Counted from the stretch's first letter, positions 17,803 to 27,639 are shown. The stretch is DNA of 63,380 nucleotides from Acinetobacter sp. UBA3106 (GCA_002365595.1 DFAM01000013.1:108345-171724); one strand, 5' to 3'. The notes: generated by a model from the letters alone, not told the origin. Numbers and translations: made by a program.

Positions 17803-18908
17803 AAATGACTCCTAAAAACTTTCTATACTTTTATTTTAAAACTTTTAAAGATATTGCCGCGAATAGCTCTATTTTGACCACGTTGGTGCTCTCGGTATTT
17901 GTATACAGTTTCTTTTATCCGGCTGCATATAAAGCCGAACATGCTGAATCATTGCCGATTATTATTGTCGATGAAGAACAAAGCCTAATGACGTCCAGCA
18001 TTATTGGCGAAGTGACTAAAAGCCCAAATGTACAAATTAAGACAGTCACAGGTAATTTTGCCGAAGCACAGCAGATGATTAAGCTGCAACAGGCTGACGG
18101 GATTTTACTGCTACCAGATAACTTATCCAGCAGTCTGCGACGTGGTGAAGTGGGCGGCATCGGTTTGTATTTAAGTGCAGCCAATTTTTTAAAAACCCAA
18201 AAGATTGGTTTGGGGCTGGCTACATCAGTTGAACATGCGCTGGCCGAACAGGCTGAAAAATTTCAGAATATTTCAGAATTTTCTCCGGCACTATCGATTC
18301 ATCAAATTCCTTTGTTCAATACCCTGTCTGGCTATGGCAGTTATATTTTTCCGGCCGTTGCTCCATTGATTATCCATCAAACCATTCTGCTGGGTTTGTG
18401 CATGTTGATTGCAGGCTATCGTGAAAAGTACTGGGCACCCACTCGAACCGAATTTTGGGCTTTGTTTGGTGCCATTTTAACTATAGGCTTTTTAGGCTGT
18501 TTGTATCTGTTTGGATTTACCTTTTGGCTGAATGATTATCCACGTGGTGGTAATTTCCTGGGCATGCTCATAGCGGTACCTATATTTCTGAGCTGCGTGA
18601 TTGGATTAAGTATGCTGATTGCATCTTTTCTGGATATGCCAGAACGTGCAGGTCATGTGATTGTGTTTACCTCTATTCCCCTGTTTTTGCTTTCAGGTAC
18701 GGCATGGCCGCATGCTGCAATGCCAGAATGGATGCAATGGTTGGGTCAGGCACTTCCATCCACCCAAGGCATACAGATGTTTATTCAATTGAACCAGATG
18801 GGTGTGCCAACTCAGCTGGTCATTCCGAAAATGATTTATCTGGCGACTTTTGCTGGTATTTGCCTGGTTTGGTCATATTTCAGGCTGAGCCGAGCTGCTC
18901 AAAAATAA
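17799..18908 (+). CDS. ABC-2 type permease, second subunit
   Basis: A 369-aa paralogue of the preceding protein with the same plan: N-terminal helix (about residues 22-42), periplasmic domain starting LPIIIVDEEQSLMTS, and C-terminal helices with LFLLSGTAWPHAAMPEW, a typical ABC-2 segment. The two would form a heterodimeric channel. It is last in the operon; no clear hairpin terminator follows the stop. Confidence 0.88.
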   Translation: MKMTPKNFLYFYFKTFKDIAANSSILTTLVLSVFVYSFFYPAAYKAEHAESLPIIIVDEEQSLMTSSIIGEVTKSPNVQIKTVTGNFAEAQQMIKLQQADGILLLPDNLSSSLRRGEVGGIGLYLSAANFLKTQKIGLGLATSVEHALAEQAEKFQNISEFSPALSIHQIPLFNTLSGYGSYIFPAVAPLIIHQTILLGLCMLIAGYREKYWAPTRTEFWALFGAILTIGFLGCLYLFGFTFWLNDYPRGGNFLGMLIAVPIFLSCVIGLSMLIASFLDMPERAGHVIVFTSIPLFLLSGTAWPHAAMPEWMQWLGQALPSTQGIQMFIQLNQMGVPTQLVIPKMIYLATFAGICLVWSYFRLSRAAQK

Positions 18909-19177
18909 TCTTTTACGTATGACGTCATAAGATTATTAAATAAAACTTTACAATTTGATTATTTCTTATACCAAAAATGATCTTTTTTTGACCTTTTGAA
19001 TCAATTGTGAAGAAAAAAGTTAGATTGAATGTATTAATCGATGCAAAATAGCCCCCTGTTCATATTCCATGAATATTTTTTATATGATTCATTCCCACGC
19101 TTCCACTAACATGCCGATGTGATATCGACAGTGTTACAGCAGCTTTTTCATTAAAAATTTGATTTTAAGGGCTTAGC
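18909..19177. promoter_or_regulatory. Symporter upstream region with TATGACGTCATA palindrome
   Basis: AT-rich 269-base gap. A perfect 12-bp palindrome TATGACGTCATA lies at 18919-18930, just after the exporter operon. Its core ATGACGTCAT recurs at 58589-58598. It may be an operator; this is inference. Confidence 0.4.
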
Positions 19178-20473
19178 ATGAAAAGGATTAAGATTAGTCT
19201 TGCTTGGCAAATCGTCATTGCGCTCATTTTAGGTGTGCTTGTAGGCTCTTTTCTACATTATTCTCCCGAATATCGTGAAACTCTAATTAATAATCTGCTG
19301 AGTCCTTTGGGCGCAATCTTTATTAATTTGATTAAGATGATCGTCATTCCACTTGTCGTTTCAATGCTGATTTTAGGTATTGCCAATACAAGTCATGGTC
19401 AAAATTTGGGTAAACTTGGTTTCAAAACCATTGTTTATTTTGAAGTGATTACCACTGTTGCGATTATTGTCGGTCTGGTTGCTGCAAACATCTTCCAGCC
19501 GGGCGCCGGTATTGATATGTCGAGTTTGACACAAACCGATATCTCCCAATATCAGCAAACCACCCAGGAAGTGAGCAGTCACTCTCATGGCTTGGTGAAT
19601 ACCATTTTATCTTTAATTCCTTCCAATATTTTTGGATCACTGACTGATGGGCATATGCTGCCAATTATCTTCTTCTCCGTGATCTTTGGTGTTGGTTTAG
19701 GGTCTTTAGCTAAAGAAACCAAGAAACCGCTGATTGATGTGTTGCATGCGATTTCTGAAACCATGTTCAAAGTAACCCACATGATCATGCTTTTTGCACC
19801 ATTCGGTGTATTCGGCCTGATTGCGGCTACCGTTGCGAACTTTGGTTTTGCTTCACTGCTTCCATTATTGAAATTAGCTCTATTGGTTTACGGCGCTATT
19901 TTCTTCTTCATCTTTGTTATTTTAGGACTTGTCGCTAAATTCTGTGGTTTCAGTATTTGGGAAATTATTAAAATTCTAAAAGATGAGCTGATTCTGTCTT
20001 ATTCAACTGCAAGTTCCGAGACAGTATTACCGCGCCTGATGGAAAAAATGGAAGCCTATGGTGCACCAAAATCCATTACCAGTTTTGTTATTCCAATCGG
20101 TTATTCATTTAACCTGGATGGTTCTACACTTTATCAAAGTATTGCAGCGATTTTTATTGCGCAGCTTTACGGTATTGATTTAACCATTACTCAGCAAATC
20201 ATTCTGGTTCTAACCTTGATGATTACCTCTAAAGGTATTGCAGGTGTGCCGGGTGTGTCTTTCGTTGTATTGTTGGCAACCTTGGGCAGTGTCGGTATTC
20301 CGCTGGAAGGCTTGGCATTTATCGCCGGTATTGACCGTATTTTAGATATGGCGCGTACTGTGCTGAATGTAATTGGTAACTCATTAGCTGTTCTTGTGAT
20401 CAGTAAATGGGAAGGTAAATTTGATGCTGAAAAGCAAAAAGATTATCAAGTTGAAATGAAACAGGCTGCATAA
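19178..20473 (+). CDS. Dicarboxylate/amino acid:cation symporter (DAACS family)
   Basis: A 431-aa inner-membrane transporter of the GltP/DctA family, importing acidic amino acids or C4-dicarboxylates with protons or sodium. Visible: LSPLGAIFINLIKMIVIPLVVSM near the N-terminus, the serine-rich loop YSTASSETVLPRLME, and GYSFNLDGSTLYQS and SKGIAGVPGVSFVVL motifs of helices 7 and 8. The TASSETVLPR stretch is more GltP-like than DctA-like, so glutamate/aspartate is the better guess. AAGGG lies before the ATG; single-gene unit with its own terminator. Confidence 0.93.
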   Translation: MKRIKISLAWQIVIALILGVLVGSFLHYSPEYRETLINNLLSPLGAIFINLIKMIVIPLVVSMLILGIANTSHGQNLGKLGFKTIVYFEVITTVAIIVGLVAANIFQPGAGIDMSSLTQTDISQYQQTTQEVSSHSHGLVNTILSLIPSNIFGSLTDGHMLPIIFFSVIFGVGLGSLAKETKKPLIDVLHAISETMFKVTHMIMLFAPFGVFGLIAATVANFGFASLLPLLKLALLVYGAIFFFIFVILGLVAKFCGFSIWEIIKILKDELILSYSTASSETVLPRLMEKMEAYGAPKSITSFVIPIGYSFNLDGSTLYQSIAAIFIAQLYGIDLTITQQIILVLTLMITSKGIAGVPGVSFVVLLATLGSVGIPLEGLAFIAGIDRILDMARTVLNVIGNSLAVLVISKWEGKFDAEKQKDYQVEMKQAA

Positions 20474-20484
20474 TTTATAATATT

Positions 20485-20513
20485 AAAAAAGGAAGCTTCG
20501 GCTTCCTTTTTTA
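20485..20513 (+). terminator. Terminator after the symporter gene
   Basis: Stem GGAAGC-ttcg-GCTTCC (20491-20506) with a stable TTCG loop, A-run before and T-run after. Confidence 0.9.
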
Positions 20514-20648
20514 TTACAAACAAAAAGAATTCCAACCAAATTAAATTTTAAAAATTTTCCTTATATTTAGTTTTCAATTGAAAACTAAAACAAAAAAGAT
20601 AATACTGATTAAATATTAATCAAAAAATAAACTACAAAAGGAAGATAA

Positions 20649-21815
20649 ATGGAAAATTTCATAAATAAGCTTCAAAGCCATATTGACCATGTTAAACGTG
20701 TTGGGGAACACTGCTCTACTGAGGAAACAACTAAACAAGCATTAATTTTACCGCTTTTAGACATTCTTGGCTTTAGTCCTTACGATCCCACAAAAGTATT
20801 AGCAGAATTTGCTGCTGATTTTCCAGGAGTCAAATCAACAGAAAGAGTTGATTATGCTTTATATTGCAATGGTCAACCTGTGATGTTTATTGAAGCAAAA
20901 CCGTATGTAGCAAATCTAACCAATCATGCCCCACAATTATCCCGTTATTTTAATAGCAGTCTAGGCGTTACCATTGGAGCAATTACCAATGGTAAAGAAT
21001 GGCGTTTTTTTACTGATTTAATTAATCCTAATGTCATGGATGAGAAACCATTTCTAACCGTTGATTTTATGAAACATAAAGCGGAAGAGCTGGTACAGTT
21101 AGCCGAATTTAAGCATGATAATTTCCACGTAGAAAAATTACGTTTCTTTGCAGAAGAAAATCAATATATCCAACAATTTAAAGCAGTAATTAAGAAAAGT
21201 ATTAATGAAATTGATTTAGATTTTGTTCGCTATGTTGCACAGCAAGCAAATATTCAGCGCCAATTAAATACTAAATTTTTAGAAACGATACAACCATTTG
21301 TAAAACAAGCCGTTGAACAAGCTATCAGTGATACAGTTGTTAAGGGATTATCATCCCCAACGATTATTACCGCTCAAACAATTGAACCGAAATCCGAACA
21401 AACTATTGATCAACCAATTGATAAAGGATTTAAAGATATTGTTAATTCTGACAACGACAAAATTATTACGACAAAAGATGAGCAAGAACTGTTTCGAATA
21501 GTGAGTGAACTTTTCCCTGAATCAGATTTAGCAACTAGAGATACAGAAAGCTATTACTCTGTTTTATACCAAAATAAAAACAATCGTTGGTTATTTAGAT
21601 ACGATGTAAATCGAAAACGACCTACAATTCAATTTAATATAAATATTGATGACCAGCGTAAATTAGAATTATTACGTGCAGGACTAGAAGTATTAACTAA
21701 TGGACAAGTTTATTTAGATAAACCAGAACATATTTATAGAGCTGTAGGCATCCTCAAAGATTGTCTGGATTACTGTAGTAACGATGATAATTTTAAAAGA
21801 AATGTTGCTTCTTAA
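20649..21815 (+). CDS. Solitary HsdR-N-like PD-(D/E)xK nuclease, putative defense gene
   Basis: A 388-aa soluble protein. The N-terminal half resembles the type I restriction HsdR N-terminal domain: STEETTKQALILPLLDILGF (residues 23-42), then Asp68 in RVDYAL and Glu82-x-Lys84 in FIEAKP, the nuclease core. A low-complexity linker rich in Ile, Gln and Lys follows (about 230-280), then a C-terminal alpha/beta domain. No helicase part, methylase or specificity gene is adjacent. It is noticeably richer in A and T than its neighbours and lies between convergent terminators, which suggests horizontal gain. AAGGAAG precedes the ATG. Substrate and role unknown. Confidence 0.75.
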   Translation: MENFINKLQSHIDHVKRVGEHCSTEETTKQALILPLLDILGFSPYDPTKVLAEFAADFPGVKSTERVDYALYCNGQPVMFIEAKPYVANLTNHAPQLSRYFNSSLGVTIGAITNGKEWRFFTDLINPNVMDEKPFLTVDFMKHKAEELVQLAEFKHDNFHVEKLRFFAEENQYIQQFKAVIKKSINEIDLDFVRYVAQQANIQRQLNTKFLETIQPFVKQAVEQAISDTVVKGLSSPTIITAQTIEPKSEQTIDQPIDKGFKDIVNSDNDKIITTKDEQELFRIVSELFPESDLATRDTESYYSVLYQNKNNRWLFRYDVNRKRPTIQFNINIDDQRKLELLRAGLEVLTNGQVYLDKPEHIYRAVGILKDCLDYCSNDDNFKRNVAS

Positions 21816-21827
21816 TTTTAAAGTCAT

Positions 21828-21856
21828 AAAAAAGAGCGCCTAAGCGCTCTTTTTTA
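21828..21856. terminator. Bidirectional terminator, nuclease gene / gyrA
   Basis: Stem AGAGCGC/GCGCTCT (21833-21839 with 21844-21850) flanked by A-run and T-run. Confidence 0.9.
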
Positions 21857-21865
21857 AATCAAAAC

Positions 21866-24800
21866 TTATTCTTCGTCAGAATCTCTTAGATCCGATTCAG
21901 TATCAGCTTCATCAGCGATAGTTTCATCATCCACCAAAGTTTCAGAATCAATTAAAGCTGTAGAGGCAACAACTTCTTCACATTCAACCGCCTCAATAAA
22001 CTCATCTTCTTCTACAGCTTCAACCGAAACCACACCTACAAGTAACTCATCATTACCTAAACGGATCAATCGAACACCTTGGGCATTACGACCAGTTTGC
22101 GCAACTTCAGAAGCACGTGTACGAACTAACGTACCACCATCAGAAATCAGCATCAGTTCTTTAGAGGCATCAATTGCAACCGCACCTACCAACTGACCGT
22201 TACGCTCAGAGGTCTTGATCGCAATCACGCCCTTACCGCCACGTTTCTTGGTCGGGAAGTCATCTACCGGAGTACGTTTACCGTAACCATTTTCAGAAGC
22301 ACACAGCACTTCACCCGTTTCAGGTACAACCACCAGTGAAACAATACGGCTGATTAAAGCTGAATCTGAACTATCTTCATCATCTGACTCGATATCAGCA
22401 TCTTCGGCATCTTCAACTTGCGCTGCACCAATGGTCACACGCATACCGCGTACACCTTTGGCTGAACGTCCCATTGAACGCACATCAGTTTCAGCAAAAC
22501 GGATCGCTTTACCTTCATTCGAGAACAACATGATTTGCTGTTCGCCATCGGTAATCGCAACGCCAATTAAAGTGTCATCGCCATTAAGTTCAATGGCCCG
22601 TAAACCGTTCGAACGAACATTACTGAACTGTTCAAGTTCTACACGTTTGATCGTACCGTACTCGGTGGCCATAAACACATAGAAGTTTTTACGTACTGCT
22701 TCCGCTTGCTGTGCAAAGTCGGCAATGACTTGATCATCCAGATCGCTTGCTGAAAGCTCAACACCCAATTGCTTCAATTGAACACGTAATGCATCAGACA
22801 AGTCATCTGCACCATCTTCAAGTTCAGCAAGTGCTACTTCTAGTTCAGCATAATGTGAATTGATAATTTCATTTTCTTGAAGTTTCGCAGCATTGGCTTT
22901 TACAAATGCCTTAAAATCAACCAGACGATCTTTAAATTTCTTCGGTGCATCAATCACCGGAAGAATAGCGGTAATGGTCTCGTTCGCATCCAGCGGCAAC
23001 AGGTTCACCATTGGGCGACCTTTGGCACCACGTGATGCTTGGGGCACTTCAAATACTTTCAGACGATAGACTTTACCTACATCAGTGAAGCAAAGCACCG
23101 TTGCGTGGTTCGAAGTCACAATCAGATGCTGGATGTAATCGTCTTCTTTCATTGAAGTCGCAGACTTACCACGACCACCACGACGCTGTGCAGCATAGTC
23201 AGAAAGTGGCTGGGTTTTCGCATAACCGGTTTTAGAAACGGTCAATACCACCTGTTCTTCAGGAATCAAATCTTCACGAGAGAAATCAATACGTGATTCA
23301 ACAATAGCAGTTTTACGCGCATCGCCATATTGTTGCAGGATTAACGCCAATTCTTCTTTAATCACTGCCATCAATAAATTGAAATCGTTCAGAATTGCAG
23401 TTAATTCAGCAATTTGACCCAAAATTTCAGAATATTCAGCATGTAGCTTGTCTTGTTCCAGACCGGTTAAGCGATGTAAACGCAGTTCCATAATCGCGTT
23501 AACTTGTGTTGGTGACAGACGGTAAATATTACCTTCCAGACCAAATGGTTTCGCTGGATCTTCGCCTTCAATTTCGTCAGGACGTACCGATACTGAACCT
23601 GCTTTTTTAAGCAATGCAACAACACCGCCACCTGCCCATTCACCCGCTTGTAAACGCTCACGCGCTTCAGCCGGATTGGCAGAAGTTTTGATGGTTTCGA
23701 TAATGGCATCAATATTTGCCAGAGCAACCGTCAAACCTTCCAAGATATGACCACGTTCACGTGCTTTACGAAGTTCGAACATGGTACGGCGAGTCACCAC
23801 TTCTTGGCGGTGACGAATAAACGCTGCAATGATGTCTTTCAAGTTCATCAACTTCGGCTGACCGTTGTCGAGGCAGACCATGTTGATGCTGAAAGAATTT
23901 TCAAGTTGTGTGTTCTGGAACAGGTTATTCACAATTACTTCAGCGTTTTCGCCACGCTTCAAATCAATTGCAATACGCATCCCGTCTTTGTCGGATTCGT
24001 CACGAAGTTCCGAAATACCTTCAAGTTTTTTCTCTTTAACCAATTCAGCAATACGTTCAATCGTTTTTGCTTTATTGACTTGATATGGAATTTCAGTAAA
24101 TACGATAGTGGTACGACCGTTTTTCGGGTCTTCTTCAAAATGATATTTACCACGAATATGCAAACGGCCTTTACCTGTACGGTAAGCATCGACAATACCT
24201 GACTTACCGTAAATGATACCGCCTGTAGGGAAATCTGGACCAGAGATGTGTTCCATCAATCCTTCAATTGAAATATTCGGGTTTTCCGCATAGGCCAAAC
24301 ATGCATTGACCACTTCGGTCATGTTGTGTGGCGCCATATTGGTCGCCATACCCACAGCAATACCGGTTACACCGTTAATCAGCAAGTTAGGCACACGTGT
24401 CGGCATAACTTGTGGAATACGTTCAGAACCGTCGTAGTTGTCTTCCCACTCGACTGTATCTTTTTCCAGATCAGCCAAAAGTTCATGGGTGAGCTTACGC
24501 ATACGCACTTCGGTATAACGCATTGCTGCTGCGCTATCGCCATCGACTGAACCGAAGTTACCCTGACCATCCACCAATTGATAACGCAAGCTAAAGTCTT
24601 GCGCCATACGAACAATGGTCTCATAAACAGCAGAGTCACCATGCGGGTGATATTTACCGATCACGTCACCGACTACACGGGCTGACTTTTTGTATGCTTT
24701 ATTGTAGTCGTTGCCCAATTCGTGCATAGCGAAAAGCACACGACGATGAACAGGCTTTAAGCCATCTCTCACGTCAGGTAATGCACGAGAAACAATAACG

Positions 24801-24874
24801 CTCATGGCATAGTCGAGATATGAGCTTTTGAGTTCATCCTCAATGGCAATCGGTCGGATTTCCGATACGCTCAT
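21866..24874 (-). CDS. gyrA: DNA gyrase subunit A
   Basis: A 1002-aa subunit that cuts and rejoins DNA to introduce negative supercoils. Catalytic Tyr120 lies in AMRYTEVRM. The quinolone region GDSAVYE has Ser81 and Glu85, the susceptible-type residues. The GyrA box QRRGGRG starts the C-terminal DNA-wrapping domain. Compared with E. coli (875 aa), the C-terminal domain has an extra helical segment at about residues 643-729, a short acidic loop near 815-840, and a long acidic tail from about 955. GGAG lies before the ATG. Single-gene unit. Confidence 0.98.
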   Translation of the reverse strand: MSVSEIRPIAIEDELKSSYLDYAMSVIVSRALPDVRDGLKPVHRRVLFAMHELGNDYNKAYKKSARVVGDVIGKYHPHGDSAVYETIVRMAQDFSLRYQLVDGQGNFGSVDGDSAAAMRYTEVRMRKLTHELLADLEKDTVEWEDNYDGSERIPQVMPTRVPNLLINGVTGIAVGMATNMAPHNMTEVVNACLAYAENPNISIEGLMEHISGPDFPTGGIIYGKSGIVDAYRTGKGRLHIRGKYHFEEDPKNGRTTIVFTEIPYQVNKAKTIERIAELVKEKKLEGISELRDESDKDGMRIAIDLKRGENAEVIVNNLFQNTQLENSFSINMVCLDNGQPKLMNLKDIIAAFIRHRQEVVTRRTMFELRKARERGHILEGLTVALANIDAIIETIKTSANPAEARERLQAGEWAGGGVVALLKKAGSVSVRPDEIEGEDPAKPFGLEGNIYRLSPTQVNAIMELRLHRLTGLEQDKLHAEYSEILGQIAELTAILNDFNLLMAVIKEELALILQQYGDARKTAIVESRIDFSREDLIPEEQVVLTVSKTGYAKTQPLSDYAAQRRGGRGKSATSMKEDDYIQHLIVTSNHATVLCFTDVGKVYRLKVFEVPQASRGAKGRPMVNLLPLDANETITAILPVIDAPKKFKDRLVDFKAFVKANAAKLQENEIINSHYAELEVALAELEDGADDLSDALRVQLKQLGVELSASDLDDQVIADFAQQAEAVRKNFYVFMATEYGTIKRVELEQFSNVRSNGLRAIELNGDDTLIGVAITDGEQQIMLFSNEGKAIRFAETDVRSMGRSAKGVRGMRVTIGAAQVEDAEDADIESDDEDSSDSALISRIVSLVVVPETGEVLCASENGYGKRTPVDDFPTKKRGGKGVIAIKTSERNGQLVGAVAIDASKELMLISDGGTLVRTRASEVAQTGRNAQGVRLIRLGNDELLVGVVSVEAVEEDEFIEAVECEEVVASTALIDSETLVDDETIADEADTESDLRDSDEE

Positions 24875-25352
24875 GCATACTCCTTATTACAAACAGCCGT
24901 TCAAACTGCTCGTTTTATATAATCAATCTAGCAAAAAATTAACCCAAAATAAGCTGAGTTAAAGTCTAAATACAGCCATAAATTATAGCATAAATTCTGT
25001 TGTTTTTGTGCCATATCTCTTATCTTAATCTTGTTAATTTTCTATAATTTATCGTTTATTTTTTAGGCACTTTCATTTGTCGGAATTTTATGTGATTTAG
25101 TTCATTTTATTCGATGTCTAATTGCAAATCTTGGCGCTAAATCTTCAACTTGTTTATTCAGTTAAAATTATTATTTGGCCCTTAAAAAAAGATATAAATC
25201 GATTAAATACACTCTCCAATTTACCTGTTCAAATGCATGGAAGCTGAATCACTATTTAAGACAATGAAAATCGTAAAGTTTTATCTAATACTCCAAGATG
25301 CTAGCACTTGCACCTACACATCCTAAAAATGGATCCAGGTAAAATCCAGGCA
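24875..25352. other. gyrA upstream intergenic DNA
   Basis: About 480 AT-rich bases between gyrA and the end of etfA, holding the gyrA promoter on the minus strand. I see no ORF, repeat or RNA that I can support. Confidence 0.4.
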
Positions 25353-25417
25353 TAAAAAAACACCCCCAAACAGGCAGCAAAAGCATTGCTTTTACGACGT
25401 GTACAGGAGCGTTTTTT
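25353..25417 (-). terminator. Terminator of etfBA
   Basis: AAAAAACACCCCC (25355-25367) pairs, with two G-U pairs, with GGAGCGTTTTTT (25406-25417); an inner hairpin AAAAGC/GCTTTT sits between. Read on the minus strand, it ends in a T-run just after etfA. Confidence 0.65.
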
Positions 25418-25433
25418 GAACTGCGTTCAGGAA

Positions 25434-26366
25434 TTAGATTTTAGAAACCAATTCTGGAATGACAGTGTTCAAGTCACCAACTAACCAGTAGTCAGCTACT
25501 GCATTGATTGGCGCTTCTTCGTCTTTGTTGATCGCAACGATCACTTTAGACTCTTTCATACCCGCCAAGTGCTGAATCGCACCAGAGATACCTACAGCGA
25601 TGTACAGGTCAGGTGCAACGATTTTACCCGTTTGACCAACTTGCATGTCGTTTGGTACGAAGCCAGCATCTACTGCAGCACGTGAAGCACCTTGAGCAGC
25701 ACCAAGCTTGTCAGCTAATGGATCAAGGATCTTGTGATAGTTTTCACCAGAACCTACACCACGACCACCAGAAACAACGATACGAGCAGCCGTTAATTCT
25801 GGACGTTCAGATTTAACGATTTCTTCGTTAATGAACTTAGAAATACCCGCATCACCAGCAGACGCAGCAGCTTCAACGCTAGCCGAACCACCATCGCTTG
25901 CTACAGCATCAAATGCAGTACCACGAACAGTTGCAACAACAATAGACTCACCTGATTCTACAGTTGCAATCGCGTTACCTGCATAAATTGGACGTTTGAA
26001 AGTTTTAGGACCTTCAACAGCAATGATGTCAGTGATCATGCTTACGTCTAAAAGTGCAGCAGCACGTGGCAATACGTTTTTACCATTTGAGGTAGATGCA
26101 GCAAGGATATGTGTATAGCCTTTACCTAATTCAGCAACAAGTTTCGCTACGTTTTCAGCCAATTGGTTTGCATAAGCAGCGTCGTCAGCAAGTAATACTT
26201 TGCTTACACCCGCAACTTTAGCTGCTTGGTCAGCAACTGCCTGAGCGCCAGAACCAGCAACCAATACAGTGATATCACCACCGATTTTTTGAGCTGCAGC
26301 AACAACGTTTAAAGTTGCACCATTAAGTGCTTTGTTGTCGTGCTCAGCGATAACTAAAATACTCAT
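25434..26366 (-). CDS. etfA: Electron transfer flavoprotein, alpha subunit
   Basis: A 310-aa FAD-binding subunit that collects electrons from acyl-CoA dehydrogenases, such as GcdH encoded at 55 kb, and passes them to ETF-quinone oxidoreductase. C-terminal FAD domain shows SGGRGVGSGENY, ASRAAVDAGFVPNDMQVGQTGK and APDLYIAVGISGAIQHLAGM. AAGGATAAAATC precedes the ATG. It follows etfB by 17 bases, one operon. Confidence 0.97.
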   Translation of the reverse strand: MSILVIAEHDNKALNGATLNVVAAAQKIGGDITVLVAGSGAQAVADQAAKVAGVSKVLLADDAAYANQLAENVAKLVAELGKGYTHILAASTSNGKNVLPRAAALLDVSMITDIIAVEGPKTFKRPIYAGNAIATVESGESIVVATVRGTAFDAVASDGGSASVEAAASAGDAGISKFINEEIVKSERPELTAARIVVSGGRGVGSGENYHKILDPLADKLGAAQGASRAAVDAGFVPNDMQVGQTGKIVAPDLYIAVGISGAIQHLAGMKESKVIVAINKDEEAPINAVADYWLVGDLNTVIPELVSKI

Positions 26367-26383
26367 GATTTTATCCTTCTGTA

Positions 26384-27136
26384 TTAGATCACTTTCGCTT
26401 CGTTTTTAAGTTTTTCAACAAGCTCATCTACAGATTTCACTTGTACGCCAGCTTTACGTTCAGCAGGAGCTTCAACTTTAACTGTTTTAAGTTTAGTTGC
26501 AGGAGAAACACCAAAGTCAGCAGGAGACTTAGTATCAAGCGGTTTTTTACGCGCTTTCATGATGTTTGGAAGAGCTGCATAACGTGGCTCGTTCAAACGT
26601 AAGTCAGTCGTGATGATTGCAGGAAGTGCAAGCTCAACAGTTTGCAAACCACCGTCAACTTCACGAGTTACCTGTACTTTGTCGCCTTCAACTTTCACTT
26701 CAGAAGCGAATGTACCTTGACCTGCGCCAAGTAGAGCGCCAAGCATCTGACCAACCTGGTTAGAGTCGTCATCAATTGCCTGTTTACCAAGAAGGATTAA
26801 TTGTGGTTGTTCAGCGTCAACAACACCTTTCAGGATTTTAGCTACTTCTAGCGCACCCAGTTGGCTGTCATCAGCTTCAACCAGAATACCGCGGTCAGCG
26901 CCAAGTGCCATCGCAGAACGGATTTGTTCTTGAGCTTCTTTAGGACCAATAGAAACAACAACGATTTCTGAAACAGTTCCTTTTTCTTTTAAGCGAACCG
27001 CTTCTTCCACTGCGATTTCACAAAATGGGTTAATTGACATTTTAACGTTAGTAAGGTCAACCCCACTATTGTCCGGTTTAACGCGAACTTTAACGTTGGC
27101 ATCAACCACACGTTTTACAGCAACAAGAGCCTTCAT
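26384..27136 (-). CDS. etfB: Electron transfer flavoprotein, beta subunit
   Basis: A 250-aa partner of EtfA. Visible: N-terminal MKALVAVKRVVD, NPFCEIAVEEAVRLKEKG, the ETF-beta signature region VEGDKVQVTREVDGGLQTVE and PNIMKARKKPLD. GAGGATTAC precedes the ATG. First gene of the etfBA operon; the long upstream gap holds the promoter. Confidence 0.97.
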   Translation of the reverse strand: MKALVAVKRVVDANVKVRVKPDNSGVDLTNVKMSINPFCEIAVEEAVRLKEKGTVSEIVVVSIGPKEAQEQIRSAMALGADRGILVEADDSQLGALEVAKILKGVVDAEQPQLILLGKQAIDDDSNQVGQMLGALLGAGQGTFASEVKVEGDKVQVTREVDGGLQTVELALPAIITTDLRLNEPRYAALPNIMKARKKPLDTKSPADFGVSPATKLKTVKVEAPAERKAGVQVKSVDELVEKLKNEAKVI

Positions 27137-27597
27137 GTAATCCTCGGCTGTTTTAGCAAATGTAAATGTTGAGAAAAGTTATAATAACTCTTCACTTAAA
27201 TTTTTTTAGGTGCCCTATCTTGCAATGTGTACGGCATTTCGGTCAAGTCACAATTATCAAAAGAGCTGTAAAAATGCGTAATTTTCCTTGAACTTGTCGT
27301 TCATATTTTTTTTAAACGTTTTTACTCAAATGAAATACTTAAATATTTAGTTATTTTTTAAACATTGATTTTTATTATGTTTTTATCTGATTAAACTCAT
27401 CAAAAGTTCTGATTTAATCCTTGTTTTGCATCAATATTTTAATATTCTTGTACAGCAGCCTGATTTAAACATTCAGGTAATGAATTGTCATTTTAGACAG
27501 ATTGAACAAATTCTTTCACAAGTTTCGCCGTAAAAATGTGCTTTTTTTAAGTTAAACATGCAACAAATTAATTTTAGTAAGCTCACTTGTAGCAGAT
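27137..27597. other. Intergenic DNA upstream of etfB
   Basis: About 460 very AT-rich bases between etfB and the end of the LysE gene, both on the minus strand. It must hold the etfB promoter. No ORF, RNA or repeat is evident. Confidence 0.4.
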
Positions 27598-27633
27598 AAA
27601 AAAAAGCAGGCCATCAAGACCTGCTTTTTTTAA
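27598..27633 (-). terminator. Terminator of the LysE-family gene
   Basis: Stem AGCAGG/CCTGCT (27605-27610 with 27620-27625) between A- and T-runs. Confidence 0.85.
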
Positions 27634-27639
27634 AGTCGA

